A stretch of DNA of 53,905 bases from Nitrospirota bacterium. GTDB taxonomy: Bacteria > Nitrospirota > Nitrospiria > Nitrospirales > UBA8639. Positions within the stretch are counted from its first letter, which is position 1, and every line of letters begins with the position of its first letter. Below the pieces are notes generated by a model, which saw only the letters and a list, made by a program, of their open reading frames with translations, had not been told where the DNA came from and ran no database searches. The DNA is taken from assembly GCA_003695915.1 (NCBI GenBank), contig RFGF01000057.1:1-53905 (forward strand). The letters run 5' to 3'. Both the position numbers and the translations under genes were made by a program. Shown here piece by piece: positions 25,951-34,779 of the stretch.

Positions 25951-26805
25951 TTACTCCACATCCTTTGCGCAGCGAAATCCCGTGGAATGATTGCGTTCGC
26001 GCGGATCGCTTTTGATCCGTGTGAAAATCCGGACTTGGGGCGTTTCCACCTGCCAGCCAGAACTTCTAACCACCTTATGGGTTCCTGTTTCCGGTCCTTT
26101 GGGATTCTTGAATGGACTCTTGGCATAATACTCGGGATCATACCAATCGGCGACCCACTCCCAGACATTTCCGGCCATATCATACACACCGTAGGGGCTT
26201 TTCCCGGCTTCGTAAATCCCCACAGGCACTAACGTGGCTTCTCCCCGCCAGACTTGATTGAAATTCAAATGGCGATCCGTCGGTTCGACGTTGCCCCAAG
26301 GGAATCGCCAATCGTTCGGTCCTTTGGCCGCTTTTTCCCATTCCGCTTCAGTGGGCAGCCGCTTGCCGGCCCAGCGACAATACGCCTCGGCATCGTACCA
26401 ATCGACATTGATCACGGGTAAATCGACGATCGATTCCGGCATCATGTTGCCGTTCCACAAATTTTTCGATGGATCAGTGGGGTGTAGAGGAGGACGATGC
26501 CCGGTTTCCGTCACGAACCGGAGATAGCGCCCATTTGTCACCTCATATTTGTCGATATAAAAGGCATCGACATACACCTCGTGGTTGGGTCGTTCATCCA
26601 ATCCGCCATCGCGCGCTCCTTTGGGAACACCCATAGGAAACACGCCCGCAGGAACCAAAACCATCGGCGCACCATCCTTACCGATAATCTCTTTGGGGAG
26701 CGACGTCTCATCGGCCGCCATTCCATGGGTGTTTCCAAAACCCAGCAACAGACACAATGCGATCAATTGAAAGCCCATACCCCATCCTCCCGTTCGACCA
26801 TTCAT
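25951..26805 (-). CDS. Exported SUMF1/FGE-domain protein without the FGE active-site Cys
   Basis: 284 residues: a signal peptide (residues 10-30, GFQLIALCLLLGFGNTHGMA) then a complete formylglycine-generating-enzyme-like fold. Landmarks are MVLVPAGVFPMGVPKGARDGG, PNHEVYVDAFYIDKYEVTNGRYLRF, PVINVDWYDAEAYCRWAGKRLPTEAEWEKAAKG, PYGVYDMAGNVWEWVADWYDPEYY and GFRCAKD at the end. In true sulfatase-activating enzymes the late GGS…C…C segment holds the catalytic Cys pair; here the region reads VVRSSGWQVETPQVRIFTR and has none. A generic periplasmic SUMF role (binding, or a different oxidative chemistry) is likelier. GAGGAGG precedes ATG 26805, excluding the longer frame. Confidence 0.85.
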   Translation of the reverse strand: MNGRTGGWGMGFQLIALCLLLGFGNTHGMAADETSLPKEIIGKDGAPMVLVPAGVFPMGVPKGARDGGLDERPNHEVYVDAFYIDKYEVTNGRYLRFVTETGHRPPLHPTDPSKNLWNGNMMPESIVDLPVINVDWYDAEAYCRWAGKRLPTEAEWEKAAKGPNDWRFPWGNVEPTDRHLNFNQVWRGEATLVPVGIYEAGKSPYGVYDMAGNVWEWVADWYDPEYYAKSPFKNPKGPETGTHKVVRSSGWQVETPQVRIFTRIKSDPRERNHSTGFRCAKDVE

Positions 26806-26933
26806 GTCATCATCCTCCTCGAATTGTTGCCGCGCCCATTGTTTCATCGCGAAACCACAGCACTTAGCATATCACACGCTGAGGGGTAGCCTGAAAGCAC
26901 TGAGACGCGATGAAAGAGGGCATGTGCCCGAGC

Positions 26934-26962
26934 TTGCTCCCTTCTCTGCCTCTCGTTATGAT
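26934..26962 (+). promoter_or_regulatory. Candidate promoter of the VOC gene
   Basis: TTGCTC (26934-26939), 17-base spacer, TATGAT (26957-26962). Predicted leader of about 40 bases to ATG 27011. Confidence 0.5.
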
Positions 26963-27010
26963 TTGGCGTAGACAGCGACCACCTTCACATCGAAAAGCGT
27001 GTGTCACGAG

Positions 27011-27421
27011 ATGACCCCTACCGGTATACGAGGCCTGCGGCATGTGGCACTGAACGTCAGCGATATCCGCACCTCGCAAACCTTCTACGAACGAATCTTC
27101 GGCATGCGCGTGGTGTGGCAACCCGATGCCACGAGCGTGTATCTCAGTTCCGGCATTGACAATTTAGCCCTTCATCAACTTCCTCCTGACAAGCTCCCGG
27201 CCTTTCACGGGGACCACGGACAGCGCCTCGACCATTTTGGATTCTTGATGGAATCCCCTGAAAGCGTCGATGCCATGTTCCGCTATGTGCAAGCCGAGGG
27301 CGTTCCGGTGGTCAAACCACCAAAGCGTCACCGTGATGGAAGTTATTCTTTTTATATCTCGGATCCCGACAATAACATTGTGCAAATCTTGTTCGAACCC
27401 ACTGTGAGTCAACACAAATGA
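27011..27421 (+). CDS. VOC-superfamily (glyoxalase/dioxygenase-like) protein
   Basis: 136 residues forming one complete vicinal-oxygen-chelate module pair. Probable metal ligands are His in LRHVALNVSDI (first strand), His in QRLDHFGFLM (centre) and Glu in NIVQILFEP (last strand). The repeated layout and the FYERIFGMRVV and YSFYISDPDNN blocks are typical. Substrate unknown: glyoxalase, dioxygenase or resistance protein. An in-frame ATG four codons upstream (26999) is an alternative start. It precedes the MBL gene on the same strand after 85 bases. Confidence 0.85.
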   Translation: MTPTGIRGLRHVALNVSDIRTSQTFYERIFGMRVVWQPDATSVYLSSGIDNLALHQLPPDKLPAFHGDHGQRLDHFGFLMESPESVDAMFRYVQAEGVPVVKPPKRHRDGSYSFYISDPDNNIVQILFEPTVSQHK

Positions 27422-27506
27422 ACGCTCATGTCGGCCTCCGCACTTCCTCGGGCTCTGCATCGAGGACCATTCGAGAGACCCGTATCCCCATCGAACGGTG
27501 TCAGAC

Positions 27507-29126
27507 ATGAAGAGTTGGGACGCCTATCCACCCGATCATTACGTTAGTTTGTATCCATGGGTATGGGTGCAATTGGAGAGCGCTGAACCTCCTGGACCTT
27601 TTCCGTTTCTGGGCGGCGTCTCGCCGGATGTCGTCGCCAGCCTGCATCAGGTCCACAGCATTTTGCAAAGCGCGGTGGAAACGGCCATCAGCGACATCAT
27701 CGCTGAACGGGCTCCACTCCGCGATCCCGCCTTACCTGCCCGGTTGGAGGATGCCTACGCCGAGGTCGTCCATTCGCGTCCCCATCTCCAACGCCACATC
27801 CGCTGCGGGCGTCAAAACACCGGTTCATTCCAGTGGAGCTTTGAAAAAGATCCGCATGCGTCGGCAACGATGACCTATGACGGTCTTCGAATTTTCAACG
27901 CCGTCACGCGCCAAGCCATCCCGTTTCGATTCGAGCGGCCCTTGTGTGCTCCGATCGTCGGCGAATTTCTCGGTCTGCTCGATGGCACACGAACGGTGGC
28001 TGATCTGCGTCGAATGGTCCATGCTGGCCCTCCAGACGTTGTCCTTCAGCTCACGACATTGTTCGACCTACTTCATGGTCACCATTGCTTGGCGAGTTCA
28101 CCACGGACGAGCATCGGCGCGCATTGGCTTGCCGCCACTCGCGATCGAGACGTCGTCCATCTCGGACACGCAGCCTTGCTGTATCGTCAGCGCGAGCAAT
28201 TTTTTTGGTTCGACCCCTGGCTCATGCCGTGGTTTGCCGAATCGCCGGTTCCCTCGCTATGGACGACACTTTTGCCTAAACCTGCCGCCATTTTCTTAAC
28301 GCACGACCACGACGACCACGTCGATCCACGGACTCTTTTTCACATCCCGAAAGACACACCCGTTTTCGTCCCCAGTCGAGCGAATCGCAAAGACTTGTAC
28401 TACGACTATCCCGCTTTGCTTCACGAATTGGGGTTCACGCGCGTGACCGAATTGGCTCACGGCGAACGGTGGGCCTTCGAAGGCGGAGAAGTGGTCGCGG
28501 TGCCGTTCTACGGAGAAGACCCGTGCGACGTCGAATTGCCGAGAAATTGCTATCTCATCGTCGATCGCGGCGTCAACACGCTGATTCACGCCGACAGCGG
28601 TCCCACCAACGATGGCCGATCAGCCCTCAAGGATGGGGTCATTGCCGGGCTCGTCTCGCGCTACGGTCCTATCGCGTCGGTGTTCGCCTCCCAACAACAG
28701 CTCAAAGAAGTGCGAAGCTTCGCTGCGTATGCGTGCCTGTCACCCCCCGGGCGATGGCTCGAGGTGGGAGAAAATGGATTTCTCACCAATCACTATCTCA
28801 CTGAACTCTGTACCGAAGCGCAAGCCGTCCAATTCTTTTCGTATGCCACCGGTGGGGCCGATTGGTATCCGGATCATCTCTCGTTCATGTTCAGCCATCG
28901 GAATCCCGCGCGCACGGCCTTATTGACGGCGCATTGGGATCAACCGCATACACTCGAAGCCATGCTTCGCCCTCTCGGATGTCGGTATCATTACGGGCAG
29001 GCATTGGATCTCGTGCGCGTCCATGAAGGGCCTCAAGTGGAAATTATTGCCGCCCAAGAGCGCCTCGCCCCCTTGCGCCTGTTTCAGCTCGATCACGAAC
29101 TCCCACCCGTTTTGCGCCGCTCATAA
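27507..29126 (+). CDS. MBL-fold hydrolase with a PqqD-like middle region
   Basis: 539 residues in three parts. Residues 1-135 are unrecognised. Residues ~143-195 (APIVGEFLGLLDGTRTVADL … LTTLFDLLHGHHCLA) look like a PqqD/RiPP-recognition-element type winged helix, where LLDGTRTVADL is the family-like turn. Residues ~212-500 form a metallo-beta-lactamase fold of the UlaG-like type, with HDHDDH at 266-271 and later VNTLIHADSGPT. The protein is cytoplasmic, without a signal peptide. ATG 27507 is preferred over GTG 27498. The joining of a peptide-binding-like domain to a metallohydrolase suggests action on a peptide or protein substrate, but no precursor or radical-SAM gene is adjacent, so this is inference. 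Confidence 0.75.
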   Translation: MKSWDAYPPDHYVSLYPWVWVQLESAEPPGPFPFLGGVSPDVVASLHQVHSILQSAVETAISDIIAERAPLRDPALPARLEDAYAEVVHSRPHLQRHIRCGRQNTGSFQWSFEKDPHASATMTYDGLRIFNAVTRQAIPFRFERPLCAPIVGEFLGLLDGTRTVADLRRMVHAGPPDVVLQLTTLFDLLHGHHCLASSPRTSIGAHWLAATRDRDVVHLGHAALLYRQREQFFWFDPWLMPWFAESPVPSLWTTLLPKPAAIFLTHDHDDHVDPRTLFHIPKDTPVFVPSRANRKDLYYDYPALLHELGFTRVTELAHGERWAFEGGEVVAVPFYGEDPCDVELPRNCYLIVDRGVNTLIHADSGPTNDGRSALKDGVIAGLVSRYGPIASVFASQQQLKEVRSFAAYACLSPPGRWLEVGENGFLTNHYLTELCTEAQAVQFFSYATGGADWYPDHLSFMFSHRNPARTALLTAHWDQPHTLEAMLRPLGCRYHYGQALDLVRVHEGPQVEIIAAQERLAPLRLFQLDHELPPVLRRS

Positions 29127-29165
29127 TCGAAGGTTCGTACAGTGCATGCCTGGTATGCCGTCATC

Positions 29166-29194
29166 TTGGCCTTCGTCCGATAGTCAGGTATGAT
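29166..29194 (+). promoter_or_regulatory. Candidate promoter of the RicT/PSP1 gene
   Basis: TTGGCC (29166-29171), exact 17-base spacer, TATGAT (29189-29194); leader of about 75 bases to ATG 29276. Confidence 0.5.
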
Positions 29195-29275
29195 ACGTGT
29201 TGGCCGCACCAAGAGTTGCGCCGATACCGTACTAGGCGGTCGCTGATCGTCAGATCGAGGGAAGGACGATTTCGC

Positions 29276-30022
29276 ATGACGGAGACCTCAGACATCCATG
29301 AAGTCTACCCTGAGCGCGTCGCAGTAGTGGGCGTGAAAGTCCGTGGCCTGGGAGAATCCAAAACCACCCGCACCAACGATGTCTCGCTCAAGGTTGGCGA
29401 CTATGTGATTCTCGAGTTAGACAACGACGAAACGTTCGGCGTCGTGACCTCAACCCCTTATATCCTGCCCTTTACCCCGCCGATGCGAATGATGAAGGAG
29501 GTGCTCCGGAAAGCGACGGAGGAGGACCGCCAGTGCATTGCACGCCATGAAACACTCGTGCGAGAAGGATGGGCGTTTTGCCTGGAGCGAGTGAGCGCTC
29601 TGGGTCTGCAAATGAAATTGGTCGAAGTGTACGGGGCGCTTCGTCGGAGGCTTTTGACCTTTACCTACACGGCCGACGACCGTGTGGACTTCCGACAACT
29701 CGTCAAAGATTTGGCACGCCGATTCGGATGCCGGATCGAGATGCGGCACATTTCGACTCGGGACGAGGCCCGTCGCTTGAGTGGTGTGGATACATGCGGG
29801 CTGATCCTGTGCTGCGCCACGTTTCTGACCGATTTCAAACCCGTGTTGCCCAAGAATCGCAAAGGCGATCCGGCCATTGTGGACCCCCACCGCATTGGCG
29901 TCTGCGGCCGCATCAAATGCTGTTTGCTGTTCGAAGAAGCCGACTGGACGGCCACCCCCCGTCCCTCTTCTCCCTTGATTCATCCGAACCGCCGGCGAGC
30001 CAATTCTACCCGAGAACGGTGA
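29276..30022 (+). CDS. RicT/YaaT-like PSP1-domain protein
   Basis: 248 residues. The PSP1 core includes VGDYVILELDNDETFGVV early, YTADDRVDFRQLVKDLARRF near 130-150, and two Cys clusters, VDTCGLILCCATF (Cys174, 179, 180) and GVCGRIKCCLLFE (Cys210, 215, 216). In Bacillus RicT these Cys join RicA and RicF to hold iron-sulfur clusters that promote mRNA maturation with RNase Y. All equivalent Cys are kept here. RicA and RicF partners are not in the window. Start ATG 29276 follows GGGAAGGA at suitable distance. Confidence 0.87.
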   Translation: MTETSDIHEVYPERVAVVGVKVRGLGESKTTRTNDVSLKVGDYVILELDNDETFGVVTSTPYILPFTPPMRMMKEVLRKATEEDRQCIARHETLVREGWAFCLERVSALGLQMKLVEVYGALRRRLLTFTYTADDRVDFRQLVKDLARRFGCRIEMRHISTRDEARRLSGVDTCGLILCCATFLTDFKPVLPKNRKGDPAIVDPHRIGVCGRIKCCLLFEEADWTATPRPSSPLIHPNRRRANSTRER

Positions 30023-30122
30023 CGCTATGTTTGGGGGGCACGGTTTGCGCGAATGCTGGTATAGCGGCTCCTTCTTTCTCGTCGAGCAGTCATCGGTGCG
30101 CGTTCATGAACATTCCTGAGTC

Positions 30123-30542
30123 ATGAATCATCCTCCTCGATTCATCATCTTTGCCCATAACGCAACCTACGACAAACTGCACCAAGTCGCGACCATAGGA
30201 CTGACCGCTGCGGCTATGGGTAAAGATGTGACGGTTGTGCTTTTATTTTGGACCATCAAAAAATTGGCAGAAGGGCGGATCAACGAGCTGGACTTTCCCC
30301 TCGAATACCAAGCCCATGCATCGGAAATTGCCCGGCTCATCAAAGACCGAGGAGTCCCGACCATCACCGAAATGTTCGAGGAAGCACGCAAGGTGGGAAG
30401 GTTCAAGCTCGTCGCCTGTAGCGCAGGACTTGAATATATGGGAGTGGATGCTCAGGTCGTTCAGGACAATGTCGACGAAGTATTAGGGCTACCCGCCATC
30501 CTGACTCTGGCCAAAGGGGCGGAGACGACGTTGTTCATTTAG
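30123..30542 (+). CDS. DsrE-like small sulfur-relay/peroxiredoxin-family protein
   Basis: 139 residues with the DsrE/DsrF-like fold: FIIFAHNATYDKLHQVATIGLTAAAMGKDVTVVLLFW at the start and LVACSAGLEYMGVDA near residue 100, the place where family members carry the sulfur-carrying Cys. It could take part in persulfide transfer or be a membrane-associated regulator; no dsr or tus genes adjoin. It ends 3 bases from the convergent lipoprotein gene. Confidence 0.78.
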   Translation: MNHPPRFIIFAHNATYDKLHQVATIGLTAAAMGKDVTVVLLFWTIKKLAEGRINELDFPLEYQAHASEIARLIKDRGVPTITEMFEEARKVGRFKLVACSAGLEYMGVDAQVVQDNVDEVLGLPAILTLAKGAETTLFI

Positions 30543-30545
30543 TCG

Positions 30546-31589
30546 TTATTCTTCGGAGGCCGGGATCAAAGGCAGCCGCTCCCACGTTTCTCCACCATCC
30601 GTGGTCCGGTAGAGCCCGCCTCCATTCGTTCCCACATAGAGCGTCAGCGGATCGAGAGGGCTCATCTGAATGGTGCGAATGCTCGTGGCTTCCAAGCCAG
30701 CGCTCATCGATCGCCAGGTTTGCCCGCCATCCACGCTCTTGTAAACACCCTGACTCGTCGCCACATATAAAATCTTCGGATCGGTGGGATCGATCTGCAT
30801 GCCGCTGATATACCTGTCATCCAGCGATTTCACCCATGTCCATTGATCTCCTTGGTTCGACGATCGATAGAGGCCTTGAGTTGTACCGGCATACACGACA
30901 TCGGTATCGACCGGATCGATCACGATGACATTGACCCCGATCGCCATCGATGCCATTTTGGCATCGAACGCCACCATACCGGTGGTGACTTTTTCCCACC
31001 GTTCGGTGGCATTGCGAGTGCGATAGACACCGCCCGTCGTTCCAGCATATAAAATATACGGGCGCGCTGGATCGATGGCCAAGCACACGACAAAGTTGAC
31101 CTCGCTCATTCCGTTCGTCCGTTCCTGCCATGTTCGTCCACCATCCGTGCTCCGGAAGACGCCAACCGTCGTCGCGGCATACACGAGATCGGTCGCTCCG
31201 GGATCAAACACGATTTGATTGACAATGGCGGAAATCGTGCTTTTTTGTATTCCTTTCTTAAAATGATGCCAAGTCCGTCCGCCGTCGGGACTTTTATATG
31301 TTCCGTCACCCATTGTCCCGGCAAAGATCGTGGCCGGGAATTTCGGATGGATTGCTAAACTGATAACCCGCGTCCGTTTCAACTCGCTATCGAGTCGTAT
31401 CCACGTCCGTCCACCGTCCCGAGTCTTGTACACAGCTTCATCGGTCGCCACATACAGAATGTGGGGTTTCGTCGGGTGTAGCGCGATCGAAACAATGGTA
31501 TCGCTTCGTGACCCACAGGCGCCCAGCATGAGCGCGCAAACGAGCCATCCCCAAAGAATCGGCCTCCAACTTCGGCGTTGCTTTCCCAT
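30546..31589 (-). CDS. Lipoprotein with seven Asp-box (BNR) repeats
   Basis: 347 residues from MGKQRRSW. A lipobox (ALMLGACGS) gives a lipidated Cys near residue 25, so it is anchored to a membrane in the envelope. The mature protein consists of seven repeats of about 43 residues, each ending in an Asp-box. Five are intact (TRDGGRTW, SPDGGRTW, STDGGRTW, SVDGGQTW, TTDGGETW) and two are degenerate (TRNATERW, SSNQGDQW). They form a sortilin/Vps10- or Ycf48-like beta propeller. Such propellers bind partners or glycans; no catalytic sialidase residues are evident. The second Met is chosen because it directly precedes the signal sequence. Confidence 0.85.
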   Translation of the reverse strand: MGKQRRSWRPILWGWLVCALMLGACGSRSDTIVSIALHPTKPHILYVATDEAVYKTRDGGRTWIRLDSELKRTRVISLAIHPKFPATIFAGTMGDGTYKSPDGGRTWHHFKKGIQKSTISAIVNQIVFDPGATDLVYAATTVGVFRSTDGGRTWQERTNGMSEVNFVVCLAIDPARPYILYAGTTGGVYRTRNATERWEKVTTGMVAFDAKMASMAIGVNVIVIDPVDTDVVYAGTTQGLYRSSNQGDQWTWVKSLDDRYISGMQIDPTDPKILYVATSQGVYKSVDGGQTWRSMSAGLEATSIRTIQMSPLDPLTLYVGTNGGGLYRTTDGGETWERLPLIPASEE

Positions 31590-31697
31590 CGGTGCGAGAC
31601 GCCCTATGGGTTCCCCGACCGTGTCATGCCACGGAAAGCGTTGCACCAAAACTCGGGTGTTTTCTTGTTTCACAAATAGATTATTCACCAGGTTGCT

Positions 31698-32846
31698 TCA
31701 GGGGAGGAACTGCAACGGTTCCGCATAGCCTGTCAGTTCGACGTACCCACGTCCCCGCACGCTGTCCCCGTTCATCGTCCCCTGGATATCTACGGCCCCT
31801 TCCCAATACGTCACCTGTGTGCTTCGAGACGTGCGAAGTTCTTGCTCGACGAGAACAGGTGTCACTTCGATCTGGAGTGCGAAGGGAAGAATCTCGAGAC
31901 GCCAACGGATAGGATAGCGTGCGCCGCTGTGCGGGCTCATCCAGGTATCGAGGACGGTCAGACGCATCGCATCGCGCGGAACATTGCGGGCCGTTCCATC
32001 GGGGAAGACCAATGTTCCACTGGAAGCCGCATCGAAGGTCCCATCGGCTCGCCGAAGCCAATACACCATCAACTCGTAACGGTTCTCGAATTGCACACTG
32101 AACCAATCCCACCCCACGAGGTCGCGGCTCAATGTACCAGCTCCAAACTCATGATCCATCCAACTTTCCCCTTTCACCGAAAGTCGGTCATCTCCGAGTC
32201 GAACGTGCCCGGTTGTCTGGAGTCGAGTTATGGAATAGTAATGCGAAGCCTCGCCATTCTGTCCTTTGAGACTGATACCTTGCGGTCCATGGATGACCGG
32301 CGACTTGAGAGGCCGGAGCGTGAAATCAATGGCCCAATCATCAGCCGACGCAGAGAGCTGCCATTCTCCATGGTCGGGTCGGCTCGCTCGGAGAAACCAA
32401 TTATCGATCCAGGTCTCGAGCCTCCCGCTTTCGGCGCCGGCCTTTCCCAATGCAGCACGGCTGAGTTTTTCGTCATACCGGAACGTTCCAGTTTCTGCAT
32501 CTGTCAGGGCAGCATGAGCCAGATACACCTGACGAATGGCCCATCGGGACGGATGTTGCCAGACTCGCTCATCGCCGACCGCCCGACGAAAAAATGTCAG
32601 TTCGTACCCAAACCGACGATGGTCGGCGGTAAAGACATGCCCGGTCACATACCACCACTCCAACACAAATGCATCGTGACTGCCATGATCTCGAGGAAAT
32701 TCATATACATAACCCGGCTGGGCAGCTTGAAACGAGGGCATCGTCGCCACCCCCGATTGATGGCCGATCGGGATCATCGCCAGCATCCACCAGGCGGAGA
32801 CAAAGCGATTGGCGATCCATGATCTCAATCCATGTAGTATCGGCAT
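31698..32846 (-). CDS. CrtC/AttH-type lipocalin-like exported protein
   Basis: 382 residues with a hydrophobic N-terminus (signal or anchor around residues 15-35). The body is the two-domain lipocalin-like fold of hydroxyneurosporene synthase (carotenoid 1,2-hydratase) relatives, marked by LEWWYVTGHVF, RRFGYELTFFRRA, HYYSITRLQTTGHVRLGD, GESWMDHEFG and WDWFSVQFENRYELMVYWLR. CrtC hydrates carotenoids, while AttH homologues occur with lipid-exporting ABC systems. No carotenoid gene lies nearby, so the function stays open. The start is 180 bases from the divergent LonN gene; the stop is 108 bases ahead of the Asp-box lipoprotein gene, so they may be co-transcribed. Confidence 0.83.
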   Translation of the reverse strand: MPILHGLRSWIANRFVSAWWMLAMIPIGHQSGVATMPSFQAAQPGYVYEFPRDHGSHDAFVLEWWYVTGHVFTADHRRFGYELTFFRRAVGDERVWQHPSRWAIRQVYLAHAALTDAETGTFRYDEKLSRAALGKAGAESGRLETWIDNWFLRASRPDHGEWQLSASADDWAIDFTLRPLKSPVIHGPQGISLKGQNGEASHYYSITRLQTTGHVRLGDDRLSVKGESWMDHEFGAGTLSRDLVGWDWFSVQFENRYELMVYWLRRADGTFDAASSGTLVFPDGTARNVPRDAMRLTVLDTWMSPHSGARYPIRWRLEILPFALQIEVTPVLVEQELRTSRSTQVTYWEGAVDIQGTMNGDSVRGRGYVELTGYAEPLQFLP

Positions 32847-32991
32847 CTCTCAAGCTCTCCTAGCCTCTCTCCCTTTCTCTCATACCCGGTTCTTGGTGGC
32901 TTATAGCACGCACCAGACAGCCCTGCAATTGATACGAAGCGATGCGGCACGCCTCGAGGTCAGACACAGCCCGCTCAGCATCATCTGAGCG

Positions 32992-33021
32992 TTGACTTTC
33001 TCAAAAATCCTCGGCTATCGT
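32992..33021 (+). promoter_or_regulatory. Candidate promoter of the Lon-N/ABC operon
   Basis: TTGACT (32992-32997), 18-base spacer, TATCGT (33016-33021). ATG 33027 follows after only five bases, so the transcript could be leaderless. Confidence 0.4.
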
Positions 33022-33026
33022 AGCCT

Positions 33027-33692
33027 ATGCCTTCAGAGTCGTCTTTTGCTTCTTTCGAACCATATCCCATTCCTGAGATGATCCCAGTTTTTCCCCTTCC
33101 ACATGTGGTCTTTTTTCCTCGAACTTATCTCCCCCTCCATATCTTCGAGCCCCGTTACCGGCAAATGGTGAAGCAGGCTATGACAAGCGGACAGTGCATC
33201 GGCATGGCCCTCCTCAAAGAAGGTTGGGAAGACAATTATTACGGAAAACCCGCGTTCTATGAAATAGGATGCGTGGGCCGATTGGTGAGAGTCTACAAGC
33301 TGCCCGATGGACGATATAACATCGTTCTTCACGGGCTCGAACGATGCCGATATCGCGAAGAGCCAATGGAGTCGAGCTGTCGCTGGGCCAAGATCAGCTT
33401 GCATCCGATGGAAGGAACCTCCCTTGATCCCCAGCTTCGCCGCCGACTGTACGAAACGGTCGAGACCTATGCCCGCGCTCACCAGACGGAGACGCTCATC
33501 GACCGGAGTGCGATGCAACGGGCGACGGATCCGGTGTTGGTCCACAGCCTTTCGGCCGCTTTGGATTTCACCCCCACGGAAAAACAATTTCTGCTCGAAT
33601 CCGAGACTCTTACCCAGCAAACTCGGCGTCTCATCGATCTTCTTCGGCTGAAACTCTCGGCGACGAATGCCGCCCAAGGACAGGACGTATGA
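33027..33692 (+). CDS. Stand-alone Lon N-terminal (LAN/PUA-like) domain protein
   Basis: 221 residues. The opening MIPVFPLPHVVFFPRTYLPLHIFEPRYRQMVKQA is the classic start of the Lon substrate-recognition domain, followed by IGCVGRLVRVYKLPDGRYNIVLHGLERC. There is no ATPase or protease domain. Such free-standing proteins are widespread; their role is not settled. It overlaps the next gene by an ATGA (33689-33692), so it is translated together with the ABC-2 transporter genes. Confidence 0.88.
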   Translation: MPSESSFASFEPYPIPEMIPVFPLPHVVFFPRTYLPLHIFEPRYRQMVKQAMTSGQCIGMALLKEGWEDNYYGKPAFYEIGCVGRLVRVYKLPDGRYNIVLHGLERCRYREEPMESSCRWAKISLHPMEGTSLDPQLRRRLYETVETYARAHQTETLIDRSAMQRATDPVLVHSLSAALDFTPTEKQFLLESETLTQQTRRLIDLLRLKLSATNAAQGQDV

Positions 33693-34675
33693 ATGCCGTC
33701 ATAGCTGTCGATGTCGTAGGCTTGGGAAAAACCTACGACGGGTTTACCGCGATTCGCGATATTTCCTTTTCCGTTCAGAAAGGGGAAATTTTTGGACTGC
33801 TCGGCCCCAATGGAGCCGGGAAAAGCACGACGCTTCGCATTTTGATCACCACGCTTCGCCCGACCACCGGGCGGGCGACCATTTTCGGACACGATGTGAT
33901 CCGCGAAGCGACGACCGTGCGACGACAAATCGGCTACGTTCCTCAAGAGCGAGCCATCGATCGATTTCTCACCGGGCGCGAGCATCTCGAGCTCTTGGGG
34001 GCGCTGTATCATCTTCCGAAGTCCGTCCTCAAGCAACGCATTTCCGAATTGCTCAAACTGGTCGAATTGGACCAACATGCGGACCGAGTGGCGAAGACCT
34101 ATTCCGGCGGGATGAAGCGCAAATTGGATATTGCCTGCGGCTTGCTTCCGAACCCCAGCGTGTTGTTCCTCGATGAACCGACGCTAGGGCTCGACGTCCA
34201 AAGTCGCCTCACCATTTGGGAGTATGTGAAGCGATTGCGGGATCAGGGGATGACCATCGTCATGACCACGAATTATCTCGACGAGGCCGATCAACTTTGC
34301 GATCGACTCGCGATCATCGACCACGGTCAAATCCGCATTATCGGATCTCCGCAGGAGCTGAAAGCCGGACTTGGCGGGGATGGACTGACGGTAACTCTCG
34401 AGCACCCTACTCCCGAGATGCTCGAACGACTCGAACACGAAATCCGGTCGCTCTCGTGTGTTCGCTCGGTTCACGCACGATCGCAAGGCGTTCATGTTCG
34501 GATCGATGCTCCAGAAAAAGCGCTGGTGGCCATAATGGAGGCTGCGAGTCGGATTGGCGGACGAATTGCGAGCGTCGAATATCATCGTCCCCGTCTCGAC
34601 GATGTCTTCATGGCCTACACTGGTCACCCGTTGGAACAACCAGATCCCGTTTCGTCAGGATCATCCTCCTTGTAG
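33689..34675 (+). CDS. ABC-2 exporter ATPase (DrrA-like)
   Basis: 328 residues. Walker A GPNGAGKST is at 39-47, signature YSGGMKRKL is near 140, and Walker B LFLDEPTLGLD follows at about 160-170, then the switch region TNYLDEADQLCD. The C-terminal extension of about 90 residues is typical of daunorubicin-resistance-type ATPases (DrrA/CcmA group). Together with the permease gene 104 bases downstream it forms an exporter of unknown substrate. Start overlaps the Lon-N gene as ATGA. Confidence 0.93.
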   Translation: MNAVIAVDVVGLGKTYDGFTAIRDISFSVQKGEIFGLLGPNGAGKSTTLRILITTLRPTTGRATIFGHDVIREATTVRRQIGYVPQERAIDRFLTGREHLELLGALYHLPKSVLKQRISELLKLVELDQHADRVAKTYSGGMKRKLDIACGLLPNPSVLFLDEPTLGLDVQSRLTIWEYVKRLRDQGMTIVMTTNYLDEADQLCDRLAIIDHGQIRIIGSPQELKAGLGGDGLTVTLEHPTPEMLERLEHEIRSLSCVRSVHARSQGVHVRIDAPEKALVAIMEAASRIGGRIASVEYHRPRLDDVFMAYTGHPLEQPDPVSSGSSSL

Positions 34676-34779
34676 AGGCAATTGCAAAACGGGGCTCAGG
34701 GTTCGGCCGATGGGGTCTCGGATTTCATCTCCATGAACAAACGACTGCTTCTTTCTTCCGAGGAGATGAGGAGTGATGA

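Noticed and set aside
31842-32822. 326-codon frame antisense to the CrtC/AttH-type gene
   Set aside because: A shadow of the real gene in a G+C-rich genome; the reverse frame has clear family motifs.
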